Shown: piece by piece, positions 50,870-59,559 of the stretch
How the letters are laid out: every line of letters begins with the position of its first letter
How positions within the stretch are numbered: the first letter of the stretch is position 1
Assembly: GCA_038210655.1 (NCBI GenBank)
Contig: JBBQWM010000009.1
Span: forward strand, 62,001 to 126,000
Direction: 5' to 3'
Source of the DNA: 54-19 sp038210655
GTDB taxonomy: Bacteria > Chloroflexota > Chloroflexia > Chloroheliales > Chloroheliaceae
Length of the DNA stretch: 64,000 nt
Program-made: the position numbers and the translations under genes
Notes under the pieces: model-generated
Databases searched by the model: none
Told to the model about the DNA's origin: nothing
Seen by the model: only the letters and a program-made list of their open reading frames with translations

Positions 50870-51541
50870 ATGGAACACAAAAAACTAAAACTGGCCGTGA
50901 TGATCGGCGGAGGCGGACGGCTTCCGGCGATTTACGATGGGACACGCCAACCCGGTTCGCTTGCTCAGATTGTCCTGGTTATCAGCCACAAAAAAGCCTC
51001 GCCCGGTCTGGATTGGGCCAGAACGCAAGGACTGCACGCACGCTCCTGGCGCTGGTCGGAATGGAAGGCAGTAGGCCGGGAGCGGGCCGAATACGATGCA
51101 GCCCTGGCGACGCTTCTGGAAGAAACCGGGATCGATCTGGTGGTGCTGGCTGGTTGGGGTTTGCTTTTGGGGGCGGCTTTTGTCGCTAAATTCGCCGGAC
51201 GTATCATCAACGTTCACCCGGCCCTCCTGACCGAAACTTTCGAGAGCGAAGTCAGGCTTTCGGATGGCCGCTTGATCCCGGTCTTTCGCGGCAACCACGC
51301 TATCGAGGAAGTTTTGGCGGCGGGCCTTGATACCACTGGCTGTACTGTCCACTATGTCACCGACTTGATGGATGCCGGGCCGCTTTTGCTTCAGCGCGAA
51401 GTTCCAATCTTGCCGGGCGACACCCCGGATACGCTCGGCAATCGTATCCACGCCGCCGAAGATGCGCTACTACCCCAGGCTATCGAAATCGCCTGCCGCC
51501 AGATTTTAGATTGCGCTCCACCCGGCAATGACTTACAATGA
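50870..51541 (+). CDS. purN: Phosphoribosylglycinamide formyltransferase
   Basis: Transfers formyl from 10-formyl-THF to GAR, third step of purine synthesis. The 223-residue protein starts LKLAVMIGGGGRLPAIYDG, a variant of the usual SGxGSN nucleotide loop. The active-site block is RIINVHPALL (Asn and His), and the catalytic Asp lies in CTVHYVTDLMDAGPLLLQ. The frame is open further upstream inside the SnoaL gene; the ATG after AAAGGGGAG is chosen because homologues begin there. It is followed by an AT-rich cassette rather than another pur gene. Confidence 0.88.
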   Translation: MEHKKLKLAVMIGGGGRLPAIYDGTRQPGSLAQIVLVISHKKASPGLDWARTQGLHARSWRWSEWKAVGRERAEYDAALATLLEETGIDLVVLAGWGLLLGAAFVAKFAGRIINVHPALLTETFESEVRLSDGRLIPVFRGNHAIEEVLAAGLDTTGCTVHYVTDLMDAGPLLLQREVPILPGDTPDTLGNRIHAAEDALLPQAIEIACRQILDCAPPGNDLQ

Positions 51542-51591
51542 TTGAGAGAATCCGATCAGATTGTTGAAAAACGCTTTAAGGAGGGACAATA

Positions 51592-52053
51592 ATGAGTCCA
51601 CGAGCTGATATTCTTATTCAGGACATTAATGAACGCCCTATTGCAATCGTAGAAATAAAAAACTGGTCAAATCTTGTCCCTGAGGGTATAACCAATATAT
51701 ATGAACAATTTAAAGAGTACAATTCAAACCTCACGCCGACTGTTCCCTATTTATTATTAGTATCACCTAAAAAAGGCTTTTTGTGGAAGCAACCGTTAAC
51801 TGACCCTAAACCAACCCTTGAATTTCCAATGGATCAAGTAATAGCGCGTTATTTGGCTGATCCCATTGCCAGAGAGCATCTTAGAGAGAGCGAGTTAGTG
51901 CTTATAATACTCGAATGGCTAACCGACCTGGCCTGGTTGTTAGGAGAGCAGGCCGACGAACCCGAAAAATCACTTAACGCTGAGGGTTTTCTCGCTGCGA
52001 TTCGAGAAGCTTCCGTTCTTCCAGAGGTTCCACTTTATGCTTACGTACATTGA
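51592..52053 (+). CDS. PD-(D/E)xK nuclease-like protein
   Basis: A 153-residue protein. RADILIQDINERPIAIVEIKNW fits the PD-(D/E)xK nuclease core: Asp in the second strand, then E-x-K (EIK) at its end. A helix (IYEQFKEYNSN) follows, as in restriction-like and Holliday-type folds. The C-terminal part is helical and ends against the PIN gene. The upstream site AAGGAGG is strong. Base and codon use are clearly more AT-rich than in purN and purD, a sign of transfer. It overlaps the next gene by 17 bases. Function is inferred from the fold only. Confidence 0.7.
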   Translation: MSPRADILIQDINERPIAIVEIKNWSNLVPEGITNIYEQFKEYNSNLTPTVPYLLLVSPKKGFLWKQPLTDPKPTLEFPMDQVIARYLADPIAREHLRESELVLIILEWLTDLAWLLGEQADEPEKSLNAEGFLAAIREASVLPEVPLYAYVH

Positions 52054-52650
52054 GTCTAACTTTGTTTTGGAAGTAGTTCTCGATCAAGAAGAGGCCAACG
52101 CTGCAAATGCTATTTTGAGTCTGGCAGAGAGTGGTAAGATTACGTTGGCTGTGCCGGTCTTTGCCTTATTTGAACCCTCCTGGACGCTTTCTCACCGTGA
52201 GAAAGAGCGTATAACTTTGTACAGATCATTAGAGCAGCAATTCAGCCAACTGCGCCGCTCTGGGTTACATCAAAATCTTGCCATCGTTCTTAAAGATGTT
52301 ATATCTGAAATGCGAGAGATTGAGAATAAGGAAATGAGTGCCTTTGATGCAAATCTCAAGCGGATATTCTTAGCAGGTAATATTCTAGCAACTGATAAAG
52401 CTATTTTGAACAGGCCATCGAGTATCAAAAGCGTTATAAGCTTTCTTTACAAGATGGAGTTATTTTGGGTGCGGTAGTAAATGATCTTCGCAGGCACGAC
52501 CCCCAGGAACCCAAATGCTTTATAAGCACCAATAGCAAAGATTTTGGTGATCCCGACATAAAAGCCGAGCTTGCTGCTTTTAACTGCCGTTATATAGCGA
52601 AATTCAATGACGGCCTGAATTTTATCCAAAATAGCTTTAGCCAACCCTGA
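52037..52650 (+). pseudogene. PIN-domain protein, split by a frameshift
   Basis: The first part (MLTYIESNFVLEVVLDQEEA, with the PIN-type Asp) runs in one frame to a stop at 52477. The natural PIN continuation AIEYQKRYKLSLQDGVILGAV and FISTNSKDF is found in another frame, ending at 52650. The two join if one base is restored near 52412-52414 (AACAGGCCATCG). It is thus a one-base deletion, a sequencing error or programmed slippage. PIN domains are RNases, usually toxins. The gene overlaps the preceding nuclease-like gene and shares its AT-rich composition. Confidence 0.7.
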
Positions 52651-52669
52651 TGTGGGAAAACCAGAGGAA

Positions 52670-53974
52670 ATGAAAAAAGAGATTTTGATTATTGGCGGTG
52701 GTGGCCGCGAACACGCCCTGGGCTGGGCGATTAGCCGGTCGGCGGAGGCTGGAAAGCTGGTGTTTGCGCCGGGAAACGCCGGGACTGCCCGGTTGCCCCA
52801 GGCCCAGAATGTGCCAATTGGGGCCGAGGATGTTAACGAATTGGTGCGGTTGGCCCAGGCGCGACAGCCCGGACTGGTCGTGATCGGGCCGGAAGTGCCG
52901 TTGGCGGAAGGGTTAGCCGACCGTTTGCGGGCGGAAGGCCAACTGGTTTTTGGGCCGGGCGCGGAAGGCGCAAGGCTGGAAGCCAGCAAAATTTGGGCTA
53001 AAAGCTTTATGCAACGCCACGCGATCCCGACGGCAGCCCTGGCAATTTTTGAAGCGGTCGAACCGGCCCTGACCTATCTCGAACAGCAGGCCGGGCCGTT
53101 CGTCGTCAAAGCCGATGGACTGGCGGCAGGTAAAGGCGTGTTGGTCACAACCGACCGGGCTGAAGCCGGACGCTTTATTCAGGAGGCATTGAGCGGCAAC
53201 TTGTTCGGCGCGGCGGGCAGTCGGATTTTGATCGAAGAATTTATGGAGGGGGTTGAGGTTTCGGCCCTCGCTTTATGTGATACAGTTTCGCAAACGATTA
53301 TCCCACTTGAACCGGCCTGCGATTATAAACGAGCCTATGATAACGACGCTGGCCCGAATACCGGCGGGATGGGGGTCTACTCCCCACCTAGTTTTATGAC
53401 TTCGGCCCTGCGTCAGCAGGTCTATGACCGCATTTTGCAACCGACCCTCAACGGGCTTATCACCGAAAACATCGACTATCGTGGTATCATTTATGCCGGG
53501 CTAATGCTTACGGCACAAGGGCCAAAGGTGGTCGAGTACAATTGTCGCTTTGGCGACCCCGAAACCCAATCGCTAATGCCCCGCCTGGATTCTGACGTAC
53601 TCGAATTGTTGGAACTCACCGCCGCCGGTCGGTTGGCGACTGCTCCGGTTTTGCGCTGGAAACCAGGGGCAAGCGTTGGAGTGGTGTTGGCTGCCGAGGG
53701 GTATCCTGGCCCGTATGCCAGAGGTTTGGTGACTTACGGTTGGGATGCTTTCGATAATTCGGCTGACCTCTTTTTGTTTCATGCCGGGACAAGCCTGGAC
53801 CAGGCAGGGTGGGTTGTGAGTGCCGGAGGGCGGGTTTTTAATTTGGTAGGGTTAGGGCCGGATATAGCCGCCGCCCGTCAGCGGGTGTATAATGCTTTGA
53901 GGGAGAACCGAATCGGCTTTGACAAAATGCGCTATCGTAGCGATATTGCGGTCAGAGAGGTAAGTAAGGGATGA
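52670..53974 (+). CDS. purD: Phosphoribosylamine-glycine ligase (GARS)
   Basis: Joins phosphoribosylamine and glycine with ATP, second step of purine synthesis. The 434-residue ATP-grasp protein starts KEILIIGGGGREHALGWAI, the PurD N-terminal loop. KADGLAAGKGVLV lies in the ATP-binding region and RAYDNDAGPNTGGMG in the active site, with EYNCRFGDPETQ as the late metal-binding block. I prefer the ATG at residue 7 of the open frame, where homologues begin, although the upstream AGAGG is close. The AT-rich nuclease/PIN cassette directly precedes it. Confidence 0.93.
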   Translation: MKKEILIIGGGGREHALGWAISRSAEAGKLVFAPGNAGTARLPQAQNVPIGAEDVNELVRLAQARQPGLVVIGPEVPLAEGLADRLRAEGQLVFGPGAEGARLEASKIWAKSFMQRHAIPTAALAIFEAVEPALTYLEQQAGPFVVKADGLAAGKGVLVTTDRAEAGRFIQEALSGNLFGAAGSRILIEEFMEGVEVSALALCDTVSQTIIPLEPACDYKRAYDNDAGPNTGGMGVYSPPSFMTSALRQQVYDRILQPTLNGLITENIDYRGIIYAGLMLTAQGPKVVEYNCRFGDPETQSLMPRLDSDVLELLELTAAGRLATAPVLRWKPGASVGVVLAAEGYPGPYARGLVTYGWDAFDNSADLFLFHAGTSLDQAGWVVSAGGRVFNLVGLGPDIAAARQRVYNALRENRIGFDKMRYRSDIAVREVSKG

Positions 53975-54091
53975 GGGATGAGGGATGAATAGGATTTACG
54001 ATTCACGATTATAGGAGCAGATTTGTAGTTGCAAATTTTGCATTCTGCATTCTGACTTCTGCATTTTTCATCCCTCATCCTTCATCCTTAT
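53967..54091. repeat. Inverted GGATGAG / GCAGAAT words between purD and purF
   Basis: GGGATGAGGGATGAGGGATG at 53968-53987 pairs with CATCCCTCATCCTTCATCC at 54069-54087. Between them lie ATTTACGATTCACGATTA and GCATTCTGCATTCTGACTTC. It is the densest mix of the window's simple words and occupies the whole purD-purF gap. Confidence 0.65.
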
Positions 54092-54105
54092 TAAATTATT
54101 AGGAG

Positions 54106-55563
54106 ATGCGGAGTATTTTGAGCCAGTTTAATAGCGGGGAGGATAAACCCCAGGACGAGTGTGGCGTTTTTGGGGTTATCAGCGAACGGCGGCAGGTGGC
54201 CCGACTGATCCATTTTGGGCTGTTCGCCCTTCAGCATCGCGGGCAGGAAAGTGCCGGGATGGCTGTGTGGGATGGGGCCGATTTGAATGTCCGGCGTGGG
54301 ATGGGATTAGTCTCGGACGTGTTTGACGAGCGCAACCTGGACGGCCTGAAAGGGTATCGAGGGGTCGGTCACGCCCGTTACAGCACGACCGGCAGCAGTT
54401 TGCTGGCTAATGCCGGGCCGTTTGAGGCTGAGACTGCTCTTGGCTTTCTGGTGGTAGCCCACAATGGCAACGTCGTAAATGCGGGCGAATTGCGGGTGGA
54501 GCTAAGTAGCCAGGGCGTGCGCTTGAACGGCACCACCGATAGCGAGATTATCACCCAGGTCTTGGCCCGTGCGCCGGGCGCGACCTGGGTCGAGAAATTA
54601 CGCAATGGAGCCAGCCGTCTGCGCGGTGCTTTCAGCCTGACGATTCTGACCTCGGAGCGGTTGTATGCCCTGCGCGACCCTTTTGGTATCCGGCCCCTTT
54701 GTTTGGGTCAACTTATTGACGGGGACGGTTGGGTGGTTGCCAGCGAGACTTGCGCCCTCGATACGGTCGGAGCGGCTTACGAACGCGAGGTAGAACCGGG
54801 CGAGATTGTAGCGATAGACCTTAACGGCTTTGAGACGGTCGGTCGGTTGGAACGCTGGGAGGCTTCCGGCTATCAAAGCGCTCTGTGTTCCGCCGAGCTT
54901 TTCTATATCGCTCGACCTGATAGTCTGATCGCCGGGCAGTCGGTCTATTTGATCCGTGAGAATCTGGGTCGCTTTTTGGCAAAAGAACATCCTGTCGAGG
55001 CCGATCTGGTGATCGGTGTACCCGATAGCGGAATACCCGCCGCGACCGGGTTTGCCCAGCAAAGCGGTCTGCCTTACCGGGAAGGTATAATCAAAAACCG
55101 CTATATCGGGCGTACTTTTATTCAACCCGATCAGCAGATGCGCCGCCAGAGTATTCAGATCAAACTCAATCCCTTGCGCCCGATGCTCGAAGGTAAGCGA
55201 GTGGTGGTAGTGGACGACTCGATTGTGCGCGGCAATACCACCAAAGGGATCGTCCGAATGTTGCGGACGGTCGGTGGGGCCAAAGAGGTTCATCTTCGGA
55301 TCAGTTCGCCGCTGATCCAGCATCCCTGCGTGTTGGGCGTGGATACCGGCACTTATGAAGAATTGATCGCCCACCGGATGACGGTTGAGCAAATCCGTGA
55401 ATATGTCGATGCCGACTCGCTTGGCTTTTTGTCGGTCGATACCTTCGAGGCAGGCACTGGGTTGCCGCCCAATCATATCTGTCTAGCCTGCTTTAACGGG
55501 CGCTACCCAGTCGATTTCAAGTACCAACCGGGGGGAGCGAAACTCGCGCTCGAACACTCCTAA
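54106..55563 (+). CDS. purF: Amidophosphoribosyltransferase
   Basis: First committed enzyme of purine synthesis: converts PRPP and glutamine to phosphoribosylamine. The 485-residue protein has a propeptide of 18 residues, then DECGVFGV with the catalytic Cys19 after processing, FALQHRGQESAG, and the PRPP loop VVVVDDSIVRGNT. The C-terminal ICLACFNGRYP carries the Cys pair expected of the 4Fe-4S form as in Bacillus. The ATG lies directly behind GGAG; a TTG four codons on would have better spacing, so the exact start is open. Confidence 0.93.
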   Translation: MRSILSQFNSGEDKPQDECGVFGVISERRQVARLIHFGLFALQHRGQESAGMAVWDGADLNVRRGMGLVSDVFDERNLDGLKGYRGVGHARYSTTGSSLLANAGPFEAETALGFLVVAHNGNVVNAGELRVELSSQGVRLNGTTDSEIITQVLARAPGATWVEKLRNGASRLRGAFSLTILTSERLYALRDPFGIRPLCLGQLIDGDGWVVASETCALDTVGAAYEREVEPGEIVAIDLNGFETVGRLERWEASGYQSALCSAELFYIARPDSLIAGQSVYLIRENLGRFLAKEHPVEADLVIGVPDSGIPAATGFAQQSGLPYREGIIKNRYIGRTFIQPDQQMRRQSIQIKLNPLRPMLEGKRVVVVDDSIVRGNTTKGIVRMLRTVGGAKEVHLRISSPLIQHPCVLGVDTGTYEELIAHRMTVEQIREYVDADSLGFLSVDTFEAGTGLPPNHICLACFNGRYPVDFKYQPGGAKLALEHS

Positions 55564-55597
55564 GAACCGCCGAAGTGTGTGAAAAGAGGAAGTTGTC

Positions 55598-56206
55598 ATG
55601 ACTACCACCACTACTGCAAATGATGTTGTGCCGATAGTGGCTCCCGCCGACCATATTCCTGGCCCGGCGCAAGGTCAGTGGACCTATGCCGACTATGCCA
55701 AAATACCTGACGACGACCACCGTTACGAGATTATTGACGGAGTGCTTTATATGCCACCTTCTCCTGGATCAGCACATCAAGGTTCCAATGGGCGGTTTTT
55801 TTATTATTTATTTCCTCATGTAGAGCTTAAAGGATTAGGGCGGGTTTTCACGGCTCCGTTTGATGTAGAACTCGCTCCTAACAAAGTAGTCCAGCCTGAT
55901 GTGATCGTCGTTCTTAACTCCAATCTAAGTATTCTCACACCGTCGCGGATCATCGGTTCACCCGATTTGGTGGTTGAGATCGCGTCGCCCGGTACGGCTA
56001 CTTATGATCGTAATACCAAGCTGACCGCCTATGCCAGTGCCTCCATCCCGGAATACTGGATTGCCGACCCCGCCGCCCGCACCATCGAAGTGCTAACCCT
56101 CGATCAAGGGGCGTATCGAATCATAGGTGTATTTCAGGGGCAGGCCCTTTTACCCTCTCAGGTTGTGACAGGTTTGACGGTGCATGTCGATCAATTTTTT
56201 GCTTAA
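55598..56206 (+). CDS. Uma2 family endonuclease-fold protein
   Basis: A 202-residue Uma2/DUF820 protein. The nuclease core has RYEIIDGVLYMPPSPG (first acidic strand), VVQPDVIVVL (Asp), and SPDLVVEIASPGTATYDRNTK (ExxSP in place of the ExK). PEYWIADPAARTIEVL follows. These proteins have a PD-(D/E)xK fold and are very abundant in Cyanobacteria and Chloroflexota; their function is unknown. GAGGAAG precedes the ATG. It sits between purF and purM with a second Uma2 gene directly behind it. Confidence 0.85.
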   Translation: MTTTTTANDVVPIVAPADHIPGPAQGQWTYADYAKIPDDDHRYEIIDGVLYMPPSPGSAHQGSNGRFFYYLFPHVELKGLGRVFTAPFDVELAPNKVVQPDVIVVLNSNLSILTPSRIIGSPDLVVEIASPGTATYDRNTKLTAYASASIPEYWIADPAARTIEVLTLDQGAYRIIGVFQGQALLPSQVVTGLTVHVDQFFA

Positions 56207-56233
56207 CCTCTTTAGAAGGCCGGAGCGTGCAGT

Positions 56234-56740
56234 ATGAGTATTGACCTAATAGAAGCGGGTTTGGAAGAGCTACTTGAGGAGGAATCGAAAAAGATGGCGA
56301 GCGGGTTGCATAGCGCCATTAGTATGAGGGTTGGTCGGCGTTTAGCGGCTTATGTCGATGATCGTAAACTAGGTTATGTGCTGGACTCGTCGGCGACCTA
56401 TGACTTTAACGATGGGTTACGTAAACGCCAGCCCGCTGTTTCTTTTATAAATTCCGAAAAGCTGCCCGTGCTATTAGACCAGGAGCTAACCGTTGCCCCT
56501 GATTTGGTGGTCGAAGTCGTCTCCAAGAATGACAGCGTGTACGAGGTAGCCCAAAAGGTAGATCAGTACCAGAAAGCCGGGGTCAGGCTAATTTGGATCG
56601 TCAATCCGGCAGCCCAAACTGCCGAGGTTTACCGTCTTGCTACCGGGCTTAAAGTACAAGGGCTAATCGGTGAGGATGAATTGGACGGTGAAGATGTGTT
56701 GCCGGGCTTTAGACTGACGGTAAAAACATTATTTGAATAA
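56234..56740 (+). CDS. Uma2 family endonuclease-fold protein (second, diverged copy)
   Basis: A 168-residue Uma2/DUF820 protein. LTVAPDLVVEVVSKNDSVYEVAQKVDQYQKAG and VRLIWIVNPAAQTAEVY are the diagnostic blocks. The N-terminal DLIEAGLEELLEEESKKMASG replaces the usual entry strand, and LDSSATYDFNDGLRKRQPAVSFI gives the middle. It is quite different from the preceding copy, so a recent duplication is unlikely. It is 27 bases after that gene and 21 before purM, within one transcription unit. Confidence 0.85.
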   Translation: MSIDLIEAGLEELLEEESKKMASGLHSAISMRVGRRLAAYVDDRKLGYVLDSSATYDFNDGLRKRQPAVSFINSEKLPVLLDQELTVAPDLVVEVVSKNDSVYEVAQKVDQYQKAGVRLIWIVNPAAQTAEVYRLATGLKVQGLIGEDELDGEDVLPGFRLTVKTLFE

Positions 56741-56761
56741 GGCACTAGAGCAAAGGAACTA

Positions 56762-57766
56762 ATGGGCGAGAAAGCCACTTATAAATCAGCCGGGGTAGAC
56801 GTAGAAGTCGGGGATGATGCCAGCCGTCGGGCGGCGGAATTGGCCCGTACCACCTATCGACCCGAAGTATTCGAGCAAGCCGGGGTGGCCCTTTTTGATG
56901 GACGCTTTCGCAACTACCGGGAACCGCTTTTGTTGGGTGGGAGCGATGGGGTTGGAACCAAGCTGAAGGTCGCCTTTGAAGCTGGGCGGCACAACACAGT
57001 CGGGATAGATTTAGTGGCGATGTGTGTCAACGACATTGCCCGGCGGGGTGGGGAGCCTCTGGTCTTTTTGCCCTATTTTGCTACCTCGAAGCTCGACCCG
57101 AATGTTGCCGAACAGGTTGCCGCCGGGGTTGCCGAGGGTTGCCGACAGGCCAATTGTAGCATCATCGGCGGGGAGACGGCGGAACTACCGGGCTTTTATA
57201 CCGAAGGCGAATATGATTTAGCTGGGGCCGCTTTTGGGGTGGTTGAAAAAAGCCGGGTGGTGACGGGCGAAGCGATCCGGGCGGGCGACGTGGTGCTGGG
57301 GCTGGCTTCGAGCGGGTTGCATTCCAACGGCTACTCGCTGGCCCGCAAAATCTTGCTGGCTGAATTTCCCCTGGAAGCGCATATCGCTCGACTTGGTAGC
57401 ACCCTCGAAGAAGCTTTGCTGACCCCGACCCGTATTTATGTCAGATCGGTTTTGGCGGCGGTAACTGCCGAAGCACCCTTACACGGGTTGGCCCATATCA
57501 CCGGGGGTGGCTTTCGTAAGCTGGCAAAGATTGTGCCTGCCGGATTGGAAGCCGAAATCGACTTTACAGCCTGGCCTCGCCCCGACATCTTCGGCTTAAT
57601 CCAGGCTACCGGTGAGGTCGCCGAGGATGAAATGCGTCAGACTTTTAACCTGGGGATCGGCTTTGCCGCCGTCGTTCCAGCCTCGGAAGCAGACGCGATT
57701 AAACAACTATTCGAGCAAGCCGGGGAAACGGTCTATCAGATCGGGCAGATTAGGGAGCATAAGTAG
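56762..57766 (+). CDS. purM: Phosphoribosylformylglycinamidine cyclo-ligase (AIRS)
   Basis: Closes FGAM to AIR with ATP, fifth step of purine synthesis. The 334-residue protein has the PurM blocks LLGGSDGVGTKLKVAFEAGR, GIDLVAMCVNDIARRGGEPL (dimer interface and metal site), IIGGETAELPGFY and ASSGLHSNGYSLARKIL, then HITGGGFRKLAKIVP. AAAGGAACTA precedes the ATG. The stop overlaps the GTG of the FmdB-like gene by one base. Confidence 0.95.
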   Translation: MGEKATYKSAGVDVEVGDDASRRAAELARTTYRPEVFEQAGVALFDGRFRNYREPLLLGGSDGVGTKLKVAFEAGRHNTVGIDLVAMCVNDIARRGGEPLVFLPYFATSKLDPNVAEQVAAGVAEGCRQANCSIIGGETAELPGFYTEGEYDLAGAAFGVVEKSRVVTGEAIRAGDVVLGLASSGLHSNGYSLARKILLAEFPLEAHIARLGSTLEEALLTPTRIYVRSVLAAVTAEAPLHGLAHITGGGFRKLAKIVPAGLEAEIDFTAWPRPDIFGLIQATGEVAEDEMRQTFNLGIGFAAVVPASEADAIKQLFEQAGETVYQIGQIREHK

Positions 57767-58104
57767 TGCCGTTTTACGAATATCGTTGTGAAGATTGTGG
57801 GCAGAAGAATAGCCTGTTCAAGTCGAGCATTCGGGAGGCAGAAACGGCCCAGGTCACGCTGTGTTGCGAACGGTGTGGAAGTGCCGAGTTGCGGCGGCTA
57901 TTGTCGCGCTTTGGGGTTGGTCGGGCCACTCGTAGTGAAGGCGAAGAGCTATACCAATTCGACCGCATGACTGCCGGACTATCTGCCGACGAACCGCAGC
58001 AGTTGTCGCGCTGGGCGCACACTTTGAGTGATAACCCAGCCGAAGAAGCGCCAAAGCCGGAAAGTATTACTAACGATCCAAACGGCTCAACGCCCGTTGA
58101 TTGA
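57766..58104 (+). CDS. FmdB-like zinc-ribbon protein
   Basis: A 112-residue protein. The N-terminal MPFYEYRCEDCGQKNSLFKS is the common FmdB/CxxC_CxxC_SSSS start. The two Cys pairs (CEDC and CERC) bind zinc. The C-terminal half is acidic and disordered. The family is linked to regulation of formamidase or to ribosome-associated roles; its function is uncertain. The GTG start overlaps the purM stop by one base, so the two are coupled. The 3-prime end overlaps the converging membrane protein gene by 18 bases. Confidence 0.8.
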   Translation: MPFYEYRCEDCGQKNSLFKSSIREAETAQVTLCCERCGSAELRRLLSRFGVGRATRSEGEELYQFDRMTAGLSADEPQQLSRWAHTLSDNPAEEAPKPESITNDPNGSTPVD

Positions 58105-59139
58105 GGGTGAGGGCAGTTCTTCAGCGATTACCAGCGGTTCAGAGGTCGAGAGCGGTTTAGCCTCAGTTTTCTTGATCTTATCGACCGATACTCCTTCGCG
58201 TGTGCTGTAATATGCACCCATCAGGATTACCGGCAAGTAGCCTGTGATATGCAGCAATAGCCCCAGGCTGACCAGGGTGGCTTTCTGGTTGGGGTCGGGG
58301 AAGAAGGGTTGCAAAGCGGCTACGACCAGAGCTTCAAAGACCCCGATATAGCCCGGCGCAGACGGAACCGCCATCCCCAGGTTTAGGGCGATCATCAGCA
58401 CCATCGCCAGTTCAAAAGTAAGCGGTATATTGAGCGCCCAGCCGACCATCATATAGTTCGGGACGACCACAATCCACATTAAGACCGACTGCGCCCACAA
58501 ATTGAGGCTCAACTTGAAATCGAGCAGCAAGACCAGCACATCCAGCACTTCGCCGACCAACCCCATAATTTTGACCTGGAACCGAGCCGGGAGCGGTTTT
58601 AAGAACCAGCCGATAAATCGTTCGGACTGTTTGCGATAGGCGGCCATCAGTATGCTAATCAGGAAGGCGGTTATAACCAGTCCGCCGGTTATAAAGGCGG
58701 CATTCTTGAGGTTGCTGCCGACATCCAGGAAAGGTAGCAGGCAAACCAGAAAGAGAAACATGGTCATTACATCGAGGATTTTTTCCAGCAAAATGGTCGA
58801 TAGCACCCGCACCGGGCTAATCTTTTCGCTACGGCTGAGAGCATAGCCTCGTACTACTTCGCCTAACCGGGCCGGTAACACGGTATTAAAGAGGTAGCTT
58901 ATCATCAAAGTCGCCCATAAGCGGCCCAGGCGGATTTTAGGGCCGGGGGTGAAGAGCAATTGCCAGCGTGTGACCTTGAGTATCAGGGGCAGGAAATAAG
59001 GAATCATCGAGAGGGCCAGTAGCCACCAGTTTATACGGCTAAACGAGTCTCCGACTTGATCGAATTTAATCCCGCTAAGAGCGAACCAGGCTGCCAAAAT
59101 ACTAATTAGTAGTCCGCCCCATAACTTCAAATGCTTCAT
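58087..59139 (-). CDS. LPG-synthase-like (UPF0104/AglD) membrane protein
   Basis: A 350-residue protein with about eight membrane segments, of the lysylphosphatidylglycerol-synthase transmembrane (UPF0104) family. Signature blocks are LSLMIPYFLPLILKVTRWQ-type segment 2, LMISYLFNTVLPARLGEVVRGYALSR (the NxxLPARxGE motif), and MVGWALNIPLTFELAMVLM. GMAVPSAPGYIGVFEALV follows, the PSxPGxxGxFE block. Such proteins flip or assist lipid-linked sugars or aminoacyl-lipids. No catalytic LPG domain is attached. Its rmlAB neighbours upstream suggest a glycan role. It converges with and overlaps the FmdB-like gene. Confidence 0.88.
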   Translation of the reverse strand: MKHLKLWGGLLISILAAWFALSGIKFDQVGDSFSRINWWLLALSMIPYFLPLILKVTRWQLLFTPGPKIRLGRLWATLMISYLFNTVLPARLGEVVRGYALSRSEKISPVRVLSTILLEKILDVMTMFLFLVCLLPFLDVGSNLKNAAFITGGLVITAFLISILMAAYRKQSERFIGWFLKPLPARFQVKIMGLVGEVLDVLVLLLDFKLSLNLWAQSVLMWIVVVPNYMMVGWALNIPLTFELAMVLMIALNLGMAVPSAPGYIGVFEALVVAALQPFFPDPNQKATLVSLGLLLHITGYLPVILMGAYYSTREGVSVDKIKKTEAKPLSTSEPLVIAEELPSPSINGR

Positions 59140-59228
59140 CTAGTGCTACAACCTCAAATCTTTCTGTGCCTGCCACTTCCGAGCAACGCTAACTCAACCG
59201 ATCTTCGTGGCTCTCACCTTCTTAATCG

Positions 59229-59257
59229 AACATAGCATAGCCCTACCCCCTTGTCAA
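59229..59257 (-). promoter_or_regulatory. Promoter of the UPF0104 gene
   Basis: On the minus strand: -35 TTGACA (59257-59252), 17-base spacer, -10 TATGTT (59234-59229). The leader to the ATG is about 80 bases. Confidence 0.5.
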
Positions 59258-59362
59258 GTAAAAAAAACCCGACTGAGGGATTTCCCTTTAACAATTAGCC
59301 TGCCGATAATGACTTTAATCTATTTATAGCAGATTGCAAAGCAATTGAGCGATAGAATTGTC

Positions 59363-59436
59363 TGTAGGAGCGAGCTTCTGCTCGCGATTAAAGCAACGGC
59401 TGGGTGTTCAATCGCGAGTAGAAGCTCGCTCCTACA
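59363..59436. repeat. Family A palindromic element, copy A5
   Basis: Arms TGTAGGAGCGAGCTTCTGCT / complement around GCAACGGCTGGGTGTTC. The left outer flank TATAGCAGATTGCAAAGCAA is the inverse of the right flank of A2 and A3, supporting a larger nested element (about 59328-59470). It lies in the 420-base gap between the UPF0104 and rmlB genes, followed by GTGTTCATCTGTCCCATCTG-type words. Confidence 0.85.
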
Positions 59437-59559
59437 AGGGGTCAATATCTCGGTATTTTGCTATAGATTAGCTATAACCACCTCTATAAATAAATCTATC
59501 CGTGTTCATCTGTCCCATCTGTGTTTATCTGTGTTACTGCATTCATTCCATCCCACCCT

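Noticed and set aside
54598..55476. A 292-codon open frame antisense to purF
   Set aside because: It lies fully inside purF on the opposite strand, has no ribosome site and no recognisable domain. GC-rich codon use of purF keeps the antisense frame open.
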